From Flavobacterium sp. (GTDB lineage: Bacteria; Bacteroidota; Bacteroidia; Flavobacteriales; Flavobacteriaceae): 64,000 bases of DNA. Position 1 is the first letter of the stretch; every line of letters starts with the position of its first letter. The DNA is taken from positions 47,234 through 111,233 of the forward strand of contig NZ_PNJW01000004.1 of the NCBI RefSeq assembly GCF_013822155.1. Direction: 5' to 3'. The notes beneath the pieces were generated by a model that did no database searches, was not told the origin of the DNA, and saw only the letters and a list, made by a program, of their open reading frames with translations. Both the position numbers and the translations under genes were made by a program. Positions 18,514 through 26,415 of the stretch are shown here, piece after piece.

Positions 18514-18589
18514 AGGTTCTGAGGCACTAAGGTTCTAAGTCACAAAGGTTATTACCTCAGTCCCTTAGAACCTTAGTGCCTTAGTACCT
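18514..18589. repeat. Long inverted repeat (intergenic palindrome)
   Basis: The arms 18514-18539 and 18564-18589 are 26 bases each and complementary at 24 positions. The loop is 24 bases and contains a smaller AGGT/ACCT repeat. The element fills the gap between the OmpA-like gene and the aldo-keto reductase gene, starting 4 bases after the stop codon. It is built of CTAAGG / CCTTAG words. It may act as a terminator or RNA-stabilising hairpin, or be one copy of a dispersed palindromic repeat. No T-run follows the stem. Confidence 0.85.
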
Positions 18590-18601
18590 CAAAAAATAAA
18601 A

Positions 18602-19636
18602 ATGAAAACTACCACTATCCCAAACACGGACTTAAAAATCAGTAAAATTTGTTTAGGAACCATGACTTTCGGAGAACAAAATTCCGAAATTGAGGCCCAT
18701 CAACAATTAGATTATGCTGTTTCCAGCGGAATAAATTTTATAGATACGGCAGAAATGTATCCTATTGCAGCTCGTGAAGCAACATTGGGAAGTACTGAAC
18801 GATACATAGGTTCTTGGTTAAAAACTAGGGGCAAAAGAGATGATTTAGTTATTGCTACTAAAATAGCCGGACCCAATCGCGGAATGGATTATATTCGAAA
18901 ACCATTAGATTTTTCAAAGAAAAGTATTTTAGAAGCCGTTGATTTAAGTTTGAAAAACCTGCAAACGGATTACATTGATTTATACCAAATGCATTGGCCC
19001 GAAAGAGTGATGAATATGTTTGGACAACGTGGTTTGGTGAAAATTGATGCAAATTGGGAAGAAAACTTTTTTGAAGTTTTATCCGTCTACGATGAATTAA
19101 TTAAAGTAGGTAAAATTAGATATATTGGAGTTTCCAATGAAGCACCATGGGCAGTTATGAAATTTATCAGTGAAAGCGAAAAGCATCATTTACCTCGTAT
19201 TGCAACGATTCAAAATCCGTATTCACTATTAAATCGTTTGTTTGAAGTAGGTTTAGCAGAAGTTTGTTTGCGAGAACGAGTGGGATTATTGGCCTATTCT
19301 CCGCTAGGATTTGGTATTTTATCCGGAAAACATTTGGCGGAAATCCAACCTAATTCCAGAATAGGATTGTTTCCTCAATTTACACGATATACTTCGGAAA
19401 ATTCAACAAGGGCAACCCGAATGTATCAGGAATTAGCTTTTGACAATGACTTGACGTTAGCCGAAATGGCATTGGCTTTTGTGCAACATCAATCATTTGT
19501 TACCAGCACAATTGTTGGAGCAACTTCGTTGGAACAATTAAAAGAAAATATCGATTCCCATAACATTGTTCTTTCTGAAGCGATTTTGAAAGAAATTAAC
19601 GTGATACAGGAACTGATTCCGAATCCGGCACCTTGA
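18602..19636 (+). CDS. tas: Tas-like NADP(H)-dependent aldo/keto reductase
   Basis: 344 residues, a TIM-barrel oxidoreductase. The sequence follows E. coli Tas closely: KICLGTMTFGEQNSEIEAH, GINFIDTAEMYP (Asp and Tyr of the catalytic tetrad), IATKIAGP (Lys), LYQMHWPER (His), GKIRYIGVSNE, IQNPYSLLNRLFEVGLAEV, STIVGATSLEQLKENI. Tas was found in E. coli as a suppressor of tyrosine auxotrophy; its natural substrate is not settled. The palindrome upstream separates it from the OmpA-like gene. It converges with the sugar dehydrogenase gene 38 bases downstream. Confidence 0.85.
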   Translation: MKTTTIPNTDLKISKICLGTMTFGEQNSEIEAHQQLDYAVSSGINFIDTAEMYPIAAREATLGSTERYIGSWLKTRGKRDDLVIATKIAGPNRGMDYIRKPLDFSKKSILEAVDLSLKNLQTDYIDLYQMHWPERVMNMFGQRGLVKIDANWEENFFEVLSVYDELIKVGKIRYIGVSNEAPWAVMKFISESEKHHLPRIATIQNPYSLLNRLFEVGLAEVCLRERVGLLAYSPLGFGILSGKHLAEIQPNSRIGLFPQFTRYTSENSTRATRMYQELAFDNDLTLAEMALAFVQHQSFVTSTIVGATSLEQLKENIDSHNIVLSEAILKEINVIQELIPNPAP

Positions 19637-19674
19637 TTTTTTAAATTAAGCAATAAATTTTAATGATTTAATTA

Positions 19675-21057
19675 TTATTTCACCACCAACTTACTTGTAA
19701 AACTCCCTCCATTCATATCTTCCACCGACACAAAATATAATCCGGAAGTAAGTTGATCAATCGAAACAATTGTTAATTCTAAATCATCCATTTTTTGATT
19801 AGCAACTCTTTTTCCCATCGAATCATAAATTGTCAATGTGGTTAAATTCAAAAAATTGGAATTTTTAATTGTAAATGAATTATGGGCGGGATTAGGATAT
19901 AAACTCAATCCGTTTCGCTGAAAATCGTTCGTACTCAAACTGGTATCTATGATTCTGGAAATGGTTCCATTCGTGATTCCGGCAATATAAAGTTCGCCAT
20001 TAATATCTTCACCAAAAGAAACAAAATTTCCGGTAAAAGTAGTAGTAGACCAAGTGATTGCTCCGCCCGTAGTGGAAATATATCCTATTTTATTAGAACA
20101 ATAATCAGCAAAAAGATATTTGTTTTGTAAGTTTGGATAAGTGGTGCCGGTATAAACATATCCACCTGTTAGTGAACAGCCCCCTGTTGAAGCATGTGTA
20201 TATTGTGTAATCGGAAATGTATAATTGGAAGCCGCTCCGCAACCAGTAGTATTGTAAGCAGCAGTTCCTTCATAACAACGCCATCCATAATTTAAACCTG
20301 CCTCTGTAGAAGCTGCTTTATTGATTTCTTCAATGGCATTTTGACCTACATCGGCTATCCATAAATCACCTGTTACTCTGTCGAATGAAAATTTCCATGG
20401 ATTTCGCATTCCGGTTGCCCAAATTTCATCTGCTCCCGGAGTTGCTCCGGCAAATGGATTGGTTGATGGAATCGAATAAGGTGAGCCACTATCTACATCA
20501 ATACGAAGCATTTTACCTAATAACGAATTGATATTTTGACCATTGTTATCCGGATCACCACCACTACCACCATCACCCATTCCTATATATAAATAACCAT
20601 CAGGACCAAAAACTAATGAACCGCCATTGTGATTTGAAAAAGGTTGCGAAATGGTTAATAAAATTTGACCACTCGATGCATTAGCACTATTAGCATCTGT
20701 TGTACTCACGGAATACCTTGCAATAACAGTTGCTCCATCTCCCGCTCGTGTATAGTTTATGTAGAAAAAGCCGTTTGAAGCATAATTCGGATGAAAAGCA
20801 AGTCCCAATAAACCTCGTTCTCCACCGGAAATAATAGTGGAAGAAGTTAGGGTTAAAAAAGGGGTAGCGTTAATTGTTCCGTTGGAATTTAATATTCTGA
20901 TTAATCCACCTCGCTGTACCACAAATAATCGAGAGTCACCGGCATTGACAATAGCCACCGGACTCGAAAAACCGGTAGCAAAGGTTTGCAACCCGATGGT
21001 TTGCGAAAAGGATGACATGGAGAATAGTAAAACACAAAATTGTAATAGTTTTTTCAT
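19675..21057 (-). CDS. Secreted PQQ-type sugar dehydrogenase (GSDH family) with T9SS domain
   Basis: 460 residues. Signal peptide MKKLLQFCVLLFSMSSFSQ. Residues ~22-370 are a six-bladed soluble glucose dehydrogenase-like propeller: GGERGLLGLAFHPNY, NHNGGSLVFGPDGYLYIGMGDGG, EIWATGMRNPWKFSFDR, LWIADVGQNAIEEIN, LNYGWRCYEG. The C-terminal ~75 residues are a type A sorting domain (SLYPNPAHNSFTIKN ... TSGLYFVSVEDMNGGSFTSKLVVK). It is predicted to oxidise sugars or sugar ends outside the cell with PQQ as cofactor. Many family members have not been shown to be active, and no PQQ biosynthesis gene is seen in this window. Confidence 0.88.
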   Translation of the reverse strand: MKKLLQFCVLLFSMSSFSQTIGLQTFATGFSSPVAIVNAGDSRLFVVQRGGLIRILNSNGTINATPFLTLTSSTIISGGERGLLGLAFHPNYASNGFFYINYTRAGDGATVIARYSVSTTDANSANASSGQILLTISQPFSNHNGGSLVFGPDGYLYIGMGDGGSGGDPDNNGQNINSLLGKMLRIDVDSGSPYSIPSTNPFAGATPGADEIWATGMRNPWKFSFDRVTGDLWIADVGQNAIEEINKAASTEAGLNYGWRCYEGTAAYNTTGCGAASNYTFPITQYTHASTGGCSLTGGYVYTGTTYPNLQNKYLFADYCSNKIGYISTTGGAITWSTTTFTGNFVSFGEDINGELYIAGITNGTISRIIDTSLSTNDFQRNGLSLYPNPAHNSFTIKNSNFLNLTTLTIYDSMGKRVANQKMDDLELTIVSIDQLTSGLYFVSVEDMNGGSFTSKLVVK

Positions 21058-21129
21058 AGCCTTTTTGTTTTTGGATGGAGGTAAATTTAGTAATTTTTTT
21101 TAAATAGTTTTCATTATTAACAGGTTACA

Positions 21130-21163
21130 AAAAAACCGCCCCAAATTTCTTCAAGGCGGTTTA
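21130..21163 (-). terminator. Terminator of the VWA/toroid unit
   Basis: AAACCGCC (21133-21140) pairs with GGCGGTTT (21155-21162). On the minus strand the stem is followed by a run of seven or more T. It lies 19 bases after the VWA gene stop. Confidence 0.85.
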
Positions 21164-21181
21164 ACTACAATCCAACCAAAA

Positions 21182-22357
21182 TTAATTTACTATTACATAG
21201 CCTTTAGTTTTAGCAACACTGTGAATAGAAGTGGTGATGGCTTGACCTAAATCGTCTTGTGTTTTGGTCTTTTTCGATTCTTCATCAATAAATGCTTGGC
21301 GTTTTTTAGAAAGTTCTTCCATTTCTTTTTGAATGGTTTCTCTCTCTTTAGTTTTTTGAGTTACAATAACTTTAATTTCTTCTTTCGATTTGTTTTTTAA
21401 TTCCGCCGGAAGTTCTTCTTTTTTAAGGTTGTCCAACGCTTTGGCATCCGTTTTGGCTTTGTCTACCAAATCCCAGCTTTCATTTTTATACACGGTTTTT
21501 GATTTACTTACTGCTCGCTCGGCATAATTGGCACCGGAAATTGACTGAGCATTGGCATCTTGCACTTCTTGAGCTATTTTTTTCTCCACACCTTCCGAAC
21601 CATACCCAATGTAAGTAGTATTCAATCGCACATTGCATTGTGAAATTTGATCATCATAAGGAGTGACGATGTACCGAACTTTTGCATTGGAATCGATGTT
21701 GAAATATTTGCCTTGTCCAACATCGGCCCCGTCTTTCCACAATCCTCGAATGCCTTCTTCATAACTACCGCAATGAATAGTGTTGACATAAATTCCTTTT
21801 TTCAACGCGTCAGCAATCGCTTCTTTGTAATTAATACTTCCTTGATTAAAGGGTTCATTTCCGGCAATGTAAAGTAGTTTCATGTTTTGCAATCCGTCAT
21901 TCCAAGTTAGTTTTTGAGAAGCATCTTGAATTACCGCTCCACAATATTCACTCCCACCATTTGTTCGTAATGAAAACAATTTTTCAGAAATTAAGTCTAA
22001 ATCGGTCGTTAAAGGGGCAACTTGTCTGATATAATCCGTGTTTTTGTTCAACCCGTCATTTCCATATTCATATAAAGCAATTTCAATTTCCGGAGTTTTA
22101 CCTTCAAATTTTAGAGTAGTTAACGTATTGACAATGTTCCATAATCGAGATTTTGCCTGTTCGATTAGTCCGTCCATACTGTTGGAAGTATCCAGTAAAA
22201 TAACAACTTGAATTTTTCCATTGGTTTCATCTGTGGTAATAACAGGTTGAAGGGTTTCTGTTAAACGAATAGGTGTTTCAGCCAAGTTGTTTTTCTTTTC
22301 ACAGCTAAATAATAGTGTTGAGGTAAACAAAGCGAAGGTTACAATTATATTTTTCAT
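21182..22357 (-). CDS. VWA-domain lipoprotein
   Basis: 391 residues. The signal peptide has a lipobox (LLFSC, Cys ~19). Residues ~45-260 are a von Willebrand factor A domain with the MIDAS start VVILLDTSNSMDGLIEQAKSR (DxSxS), followed by SLRTNGGSEYCGAVIQDA and LLYIAGNEPFNQGSINYKEAIADA. The C-terminal ~110 residues are charged and helical (ELKNKSKEEIKVIVTQKTKER, MEELSKKRQAFIDEES), probably a coiled coil. It is predicted to be anchored to a membrane and to bind a protein partner through a metal ion. It is the second gene of a two-gene unit with the toroid protein (17-base gap). Its role is unknown. Confidence 0.85.
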   Translation of the reverse strand: MKNIIVTFALFTSTLLFSCEKKNNLAETPIRLTETLQPVITTDETNGKIQVVILLDTSNSMDGLIEQAKSRLWNIVNTLTTLKFEGKTPEIEIALYEYGNDGLNKNTDYIRQVAPLTTDLDLISEKLFSLRTNGGSEYCGAVIQDASQKLTWNDGLQNMKLLYIAGNEPFNQGSINYKEAIADALKKGIYVNTIHCGSYEEGIRGLWKDGADVGQGKYFNIDSNAKVRYIVTPYDDQISQCNVRLNTTYIGYGSEGVEKKIAQEVQDANAQSISGANYAERAVSKSKTVYKNESWDLVDKAKTDAKALDNLKKEELPAELKNKSKEEIKVIVTQKTKERETIQKEMEELSKKRQAFIDEESKKTKTQDDLGQAITTSIHSVAKTKGYVIVN

Positions 22358-22374
22358 GATACTGTTTTTTAAAA

Positions 22375-23706
22375 TTAATGTTGAAGTTTTTGAATGTCAT
22401 TTTCAACCGAAAGAATCATCAAACAAGTGGCAGTACAAAAGGAAGGACTGGTAATACAATGATGACCGCTCCAGCTACCGTCTGCGTTTTGAATTTGCAT
22501 CATTCGGCCACCAATATTGTCGTACCATTTTTTCCACTCATCATCTTGGTTTACAATCATGGATTCGCCGGTTTGTAAAAAGCTTAGGAATTCTTCTCCG
22601 CCGTTGTTGCCAAATCCGGTTAAAACATCTTCATTCATTGCTTTTACTTTGGCTGATTTATATACTTTGTCTGCCACATCATACGATTTAGCTTTTTCAT
22701 CAGACACGCCAATTCGTTTTAAATTTGCTTCGTTAAGTTGGGCATCTTTTTCGATACGACCTTCCTCTTTTGCTTTTTTGAAAAGCTTATCCGCATCTTT
22801 AGCTTCTTCTGCACTTCCACGAACCGAACTGCTCACAGCATAAAGCATGATTCCGGCACCATCCTCTGTTTTTGCCGAAGCATTCGTCGGATTGTAATTG
22901 CTTTTTTGGTAGTCTCTTGCTTTTTGCCTTTTTTCTTGGTCTACTTTGATTCCTTCATTTTTGGCTGCCATTTCCAAACTTGAATTGGCAAAAGAAGATT
23001 GCAAGACACCTGCCCATCCGGAACCGCCTACCTTACCGGAATTATCCATTGATTTTTCGATTTTATTCACACAAATTTGAATAGCAGCTTTGACCCTCGT
23101 TTTCATCGCTTCATTTTTAAGTGTCGGAAGCAGTTGGTTGAAAAATTGCAGGGTTAGAATTGCATCGATATGTTGTCCCAATTTTCCTTGAATTTGAGTT
23201 CCTCGGATAGCTGTGATATAGGGTGAATTTTGGTTTTTATCAATTTCATTTAAAAGAAAGTGTACTGCTTTTTCCAGGGTTTCTTTGTGTTTCCCTGATT
23301 CCATAGAATAACCACAGCGATACAAGGCCATTGCTGACATAGCTGTAGTGGCAGGATCGGAAGAAACGGCATGAGGATTTCTTTCCCCTTGATTACTTTG
23401 TAAACCGGCACCCCAACCGCCATCTGTATTTTGAGCATCTAAAAGCCATAATTCACCTTTAGAAATGGTTTCTTGAAATTTCTCAGCGGTTTTAACTACC
23501 GCATAACCTTCGGAGGTTTGTTCGCCCATTAAGGTCATAAATACACAGGGTTTTTCTTCTTCTTCAGTGATATCAGTTTCTAAAATGGCTAACTCTTTTG
23601 ATGGAGAAGCATTTTTTGGTTCGGTTTTTGGATTTGTATTCCAAACATAAATTAACGGGATGCAACTTGTTAGTGCTGACAATCCCCAAATGATTTTTGC
23701 TTTCAT
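22375..23706 (-). CDS. Exported alpha/alpha-toroid protein (prenyltransferase/squalene-cyclase repeat fold)
   Basis: 443 residues. One N-terminal hydrophobic segment (IIWGLSALTSCIPLIYVW) acts as signal or anchor. The rest reads like an alpha/alpha barrel of the prenyltransferase/squalene oxidase type: ISKGELWLLDAQNTDGGWGAGL, SSDPATTAMSAMALYRCGY, KAVHFLLNEI, IQNADGSWSGHHCITSPSFCTATCLMIL. The catalytic DxDD of hopene cyclases is not present, so enzyme activity is doubtful and a binding role is more likely. The middle (residues ~240-360) is Lys/Glu rich. It is the first gene before the VWA lipoprotein and diverges from the kinase/regulator pair. The short anchor also contains a Cys that could be a poor lipobox (LTSC). 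Confidence 0.75.
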   Translation of the reverse strand: MKAKIIWGLSALTSCIPLIYVWNTNPKTEPKNASPSKELAILETDITEEEEKPCVFMTLMGEQTSEGYAVVKTAEKFQETISKGELWLLDAQNTDGGWGAGLQSNQGERNPHAVSSDPATTAMSAMALYRCGYSMESGKHKETLEKAVHFLLNEIDKNQNSPYITAIRGTQIQGKLGQHIDAILTLQFFNQLLPTLKNEAMKTRVKAAIQICVNKIEKSMDNSGKVGGSGWAGVLQSSFANSSLEMAAKNEGIKVDQEKRQKARDYQKSNYNPTNASAKTEDGAGIMLYAVSSSVRGSAEEAKDADKLFKKAKEEGRIEKDAQLNEANLKRIGVSDEKAKSYDVADKVYKSAKVKAMNEDVLTGFGNNGGEEFLSFLQTGESMIVNQDDEWKKWYDNIGGRMMQIQNADGSWSGHHCITSPSFCTATCLMILSVENDIQKLQH

Positions 23707-23767
23707 AATTTATCGTTTTTATTGATTTTTTGATAAAATTAGAAGGTTGAACCATTCGTTTTTTTGA

Positions 23768-23800
23768 GACTTGGTGAAACTGGTTTTTGACTTGGTGAAA
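23768..23800 (+). promoter_or_regulatory. Candidate LytTR operator: direct repeat with 21-bp period
   Basis: GACTTGGTGAAA occurs at 23768-23779 and again, perfectly, at 23789-23800. Each copy is preceded by a T-run. The 21-bp period is two helical turns, the usual geometry of LytTR-domain binding sites (about 9-bp direct repeats with ~12-bp spacing). It lies in the 147-base gap between the toroid/VWA unit and the kinase/LytTR genes. Confidence 0.6.
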
Positions 23801-23853
23801 ACGTTTTTTAAACCCAAATTAATTTTCGTACTTTACACTATAATATAAAAGGC

Positions 23854-25653
23854 ATGTATAATCAACTGAAAATACTATTGGTAGTTTTATTTTTCCCTTT
23901 GGTGATGGTCGCTCAGGACAGCACTAAAACCAAAGTGAGTAAAACGTCTGTGAGTAAAAAGGCGAAAGAAGTAGAGCAAACGTTATCTAAAAGTAATCCG
24001 GAAAGTACCGCAGATAAATATGTGGAATTGGCGAATGAGTTGGATAAAAAGGGTGATTACGCCAAAGCAGAGGATTATTTGAAACGAGCTTTGCCTATTT
24101 ATCAAAAGCAAAAAATCAAAGACAAAATAGCGAGTACAACGAGGGCGATTGCTCAAATTCAGGAGAAGCAGAATAAAGTGAAAGACGCCATCAAAAGTTA
24201 TCAATCGGCGAGTGAAGAAGCGGTTGATGTTGGGTATTCGAAAGTGAATTCGAATGATGCAAGCCGACTTCAAAACACGAGTCCAAAAGCACAAGCAGAA
24301 TATTTAGATTCGAACATCAAAATTTTAGAGAAAGAGGGAAAAATGGAAGATGCCGCCGAAGTTTATAAACAAAAAGCGGAAGTCGATATTAAGTCAGAAA
24401 ACAAAGGCATGGCGATTGAAAATTATGAAAAAGCCATTGCCGTATCCAAAGACAAACCGGAAGAAGTGTTGAAATTGAAAAGCGAAATTTCCAAAGTATA
24501 TGCCTCAGAAAACAATTTAGACAAAGCGATTGAAATTACGAAAAACACCATTTCGGAAGCGGAGAAATTAGGCAGTATTTCGCAACAAATTGAACAACAA
24601 CAAACGTTGGCAGACCTGTATTTTAAGAATGAAAATCAAGATGATGCAATTGTTTTACTGGAAGAAACCTATGCTTTAGCTTTAAAAAACGGTCGCACTT
24701 TTGACGCTAAAAAAGCAATGTTGGCTCTTTCGGATTATTACAGACAACAAGGCAATCAAACCAAAGCGATTGAATTATATGACCAATTTCTGAATGATTT
24801 TGATCGGATGGTGCAAGCTGACAGTACTTTAGTGGATTCGAAAATCTTTCAGGTAACGGAGGAAAAAATCAGGCAATTGGAAAAAGAACGTGCGTTAAAA
24901 GATGAGTTAATTACGAAGAAAAATAAATTCAATTATGTGTTGATAGGTTCGGTGATTTTGATGTTGATTTTATTGGGATTGATAGCGAAAGCGTTGTTTT
25001 CCATTAAAACCAAGAACAAGAAAATTGCGTTACAATCGCTTCGACGGGAAATGAACCCCCATTTTATTTTTAATAGTTTGAATAGTGTGAACCAATTTAT
25101 TGCTCAAAATAATGAGTTGGAAGCCAATAAGTATTTGACATCCTATTCCAATTTGATGCGAAATATGATGGAAACATCCAACAAAGATTTTATTTCGTTA
25201 TCCAATGAACTAGAGCAAATTAAAAAGTATTTGGATTTGGAACATTTACGTTTTCAGGACAAATTTGAATATGAATTGGAGTTGGATGAACAATTGGATG
25301 CAGATGCGATTTTAGTTCCTAATATGTTGATTCAACCGCATTTGGAAAACGCCATTTGGCACGGATTACGTTACCGAGAAACCAAAGGGAAGTTGAAAGT
25401 CACTTTTGCGGAAGAGAAACAATTGATAAAAGTATCTATTGAAGATGATGGCATTGGTGTAGAAAAAAGTCGCGAACTGAAAACACAAAACCAAAAGGTG
25501 CATGAATCAAGAGGCTTGAACAATGTGGAAGAACGGATTAATTTGTTGAACGATTTATATCATCAACAGATTTCCTATACAATTTCATCCGGTTCAGATG
25601 GAAAGGGAACGATAGTCACGCTTTATTTTTCTAAAACCACCAAAGTAGCATGA
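23854..25653 (+). CDS. TPR-containing LytS-type sensor histidine kinase
   Basis: 599 residues. A signal sequence (MYNQLKILLVVLFFPLVMVAQ) is followed by a periplasmic TPR part (residues ~45-330: NELDKKGDYAKAEDYLKRALPIY, YRQQGNQTKAIELYDQFLND). One membrane helix follows at ~360-382 (YVLIGSVILMLILLGLIAKALF), then a His_kinase domain with the phosphoacceptor His403 in LRREMNPHFIFNSLNSVNQFI. The ATP-binding domain has N- and G-boxes (PHLENAIWHGLRY, EDDGIGVEKS, ESRGLNNVEERINLL). Such kinases sense envelope or peptide signals through the TPR part and phosphorylate a LytTR partner. The stop codon overlaps the start of the regulator gene by four bases (ATGA). Confidence 0.92.
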   Translation: MYNQLKILLVVLFFPLVMVAQDSTKTKVSKTSVSKKAKEVEQTLSKSNPESTADKYVELANELDKKGDYAKAEDYLKRALPIYQKQKIKDKIASTTRAIAQIQEKQNKVKDAIKSYQSASEEAVDVGYSKVNSNDASRLQNTSPKAQAEYLDSNIKILEKEGKMEDAAEVYKQKAEVDIKSENKGMAIENYEKAIAVSKDKPEEVLKLKSEISKVYASENNLDKAIEITKNTISEAEKLGSISQQIEQQQTLADLYFKNENQDDAIVLLEETYALALKNGRTFDAKKAMLALSDYYRQQGNQTKAIELYDQFLNDFDRMVQADSTLVDSKIFQVTEEKIRQLEKERALKDELITKKNKFNYVLIGSVILMLILLGLIAKALFSIKTKNKKIALQSLRREMNPHFIFNSLNSVNQFIAQNNELEANKYLTSYSNLMRNMMETSNKDFISLSNELEQIKKYLDLEHLRFQDKFEYELELDEQLDADAILVPNMLIQPHLENAIWHGLRYRETKGKLKVTFAEEKQLIKVSIEDDGIGVEKSRELKTQNQKVHESRGLNNVEERINLLNDLYHQQISYTISSGSDGKGTIVTLYFSKTTKVA

Positions 25654-26405
25654 ACGATTTTCAAAAAATAAAAAGTGTGATTGTTGAGGATGAATCAGCG
25701 GCTCGTGAAGCGTTGAAAAATTACTTGGCCAAATATTGTCCGCAAATCGAAATCATTGGCGAGGCACAAAACAGTCGGGAAGCGATTCCGTTGTTGCACG
25801 AATTGCAACCGCAATTGGTTTTTTTGGATGTAGAAATGCCTTTTGGCAATGCGTTTGATGTGTTGGAAGGTTGTAAAGACTTGTCTTTTGAAACCATTTT
25901 TGTCACCGCTTTTTCCGAATATTCGTTGAAGGCGTTGAATCAAAGTGCGGCGTATTATTTACTGAAACCGATTAGTATTGAAGAATTGATTTTGGCTGTC
26001 AACAAAGTGCAACAACAATTGATGAAGCAGGAATTGTTTAACCGAAATCAAATCATTGTTCAAAATTTCCGTGAGCCCAGAATCGAGAAACAACAAGTGA
26101 TTTTGCCTACGTTAGAAGGTTTTGAAGTCGTAAAAATGGAAGAAATCGTCCGTTTACGTGGCAATGGTAACTTTACGGATATTCATTTGGCCGATGGCTC
26201 TAAAAAAATGGTTTGTCGTTTTTTAAAACATTTTGATGAACTGCTGGACTTTCCATTTATGCGGGTGCACAAATCGCATATCATCAATTTGAATTTTGTG
26301 AAATCGTATCACAAATCGTTAGGTGGTTATGTAATGCTTTTTGATGCCACGGAGGTTGAAATTTCACCCAATTATAAAGAGGAGTTTTTGAGAAAATTCA
26401 ACTAG
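25650..26405 (+). CDS. LytTR-family response regulator
   Basis: 251 residues. The receiver domain (residues ~8-125) has acidic Glu13-Asp14-Glu15, phosphoacceptor Asp60 (LVFLDVEMP), Thr/Ala in FVTAFSEYSLKAL and Lys in YYLLKPI. The C-terminal LytTR DNA-binding domain (~150-251) shows VVKMEEIVRLRGNGNFTDIHLADG, FMRVHKSHIINLNFVKSYHK and EISPNYKEEFLRKF. It is translationally coupled to the kinase and converges with the transglycosylase gene 10 bases away. The direct repeat upstream of the kinase is a candidate target. Confidence 0.94.
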   Translation: MNDFQKIKSVIVEDESAAREALKNYLAKYCPQIEIIGEAQNSREAIPLLHELQPQLVFLDVEMPFGNAFDVLEGCKDLSFETIFVTAFSEYSLKALNQSAAYYLLKPISIEELILAVNKVQQQLMKQELFNRNQIIVQNFREPRIEKQQVILPTLEGFEVVKMEEIVRLRGNGNFTDIHLADGSKKMVCRFLKHFDELLDFPFMRVHKSHIINLNFVKSYHKSLGGYVMLFDATEVEISPNYKEEFLRKFN

Positions 26406-26415
26406 TTTTATTCCA

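Noticed and set aside
22375..23706. Toroid protein as a true squalene-hopene or terpene cyclase
   Set aside because: The DxDD acid motif is absent (SSDPATTA in its place), there is only a subset of QW-like repeats, and it is smaller than such cyclases.
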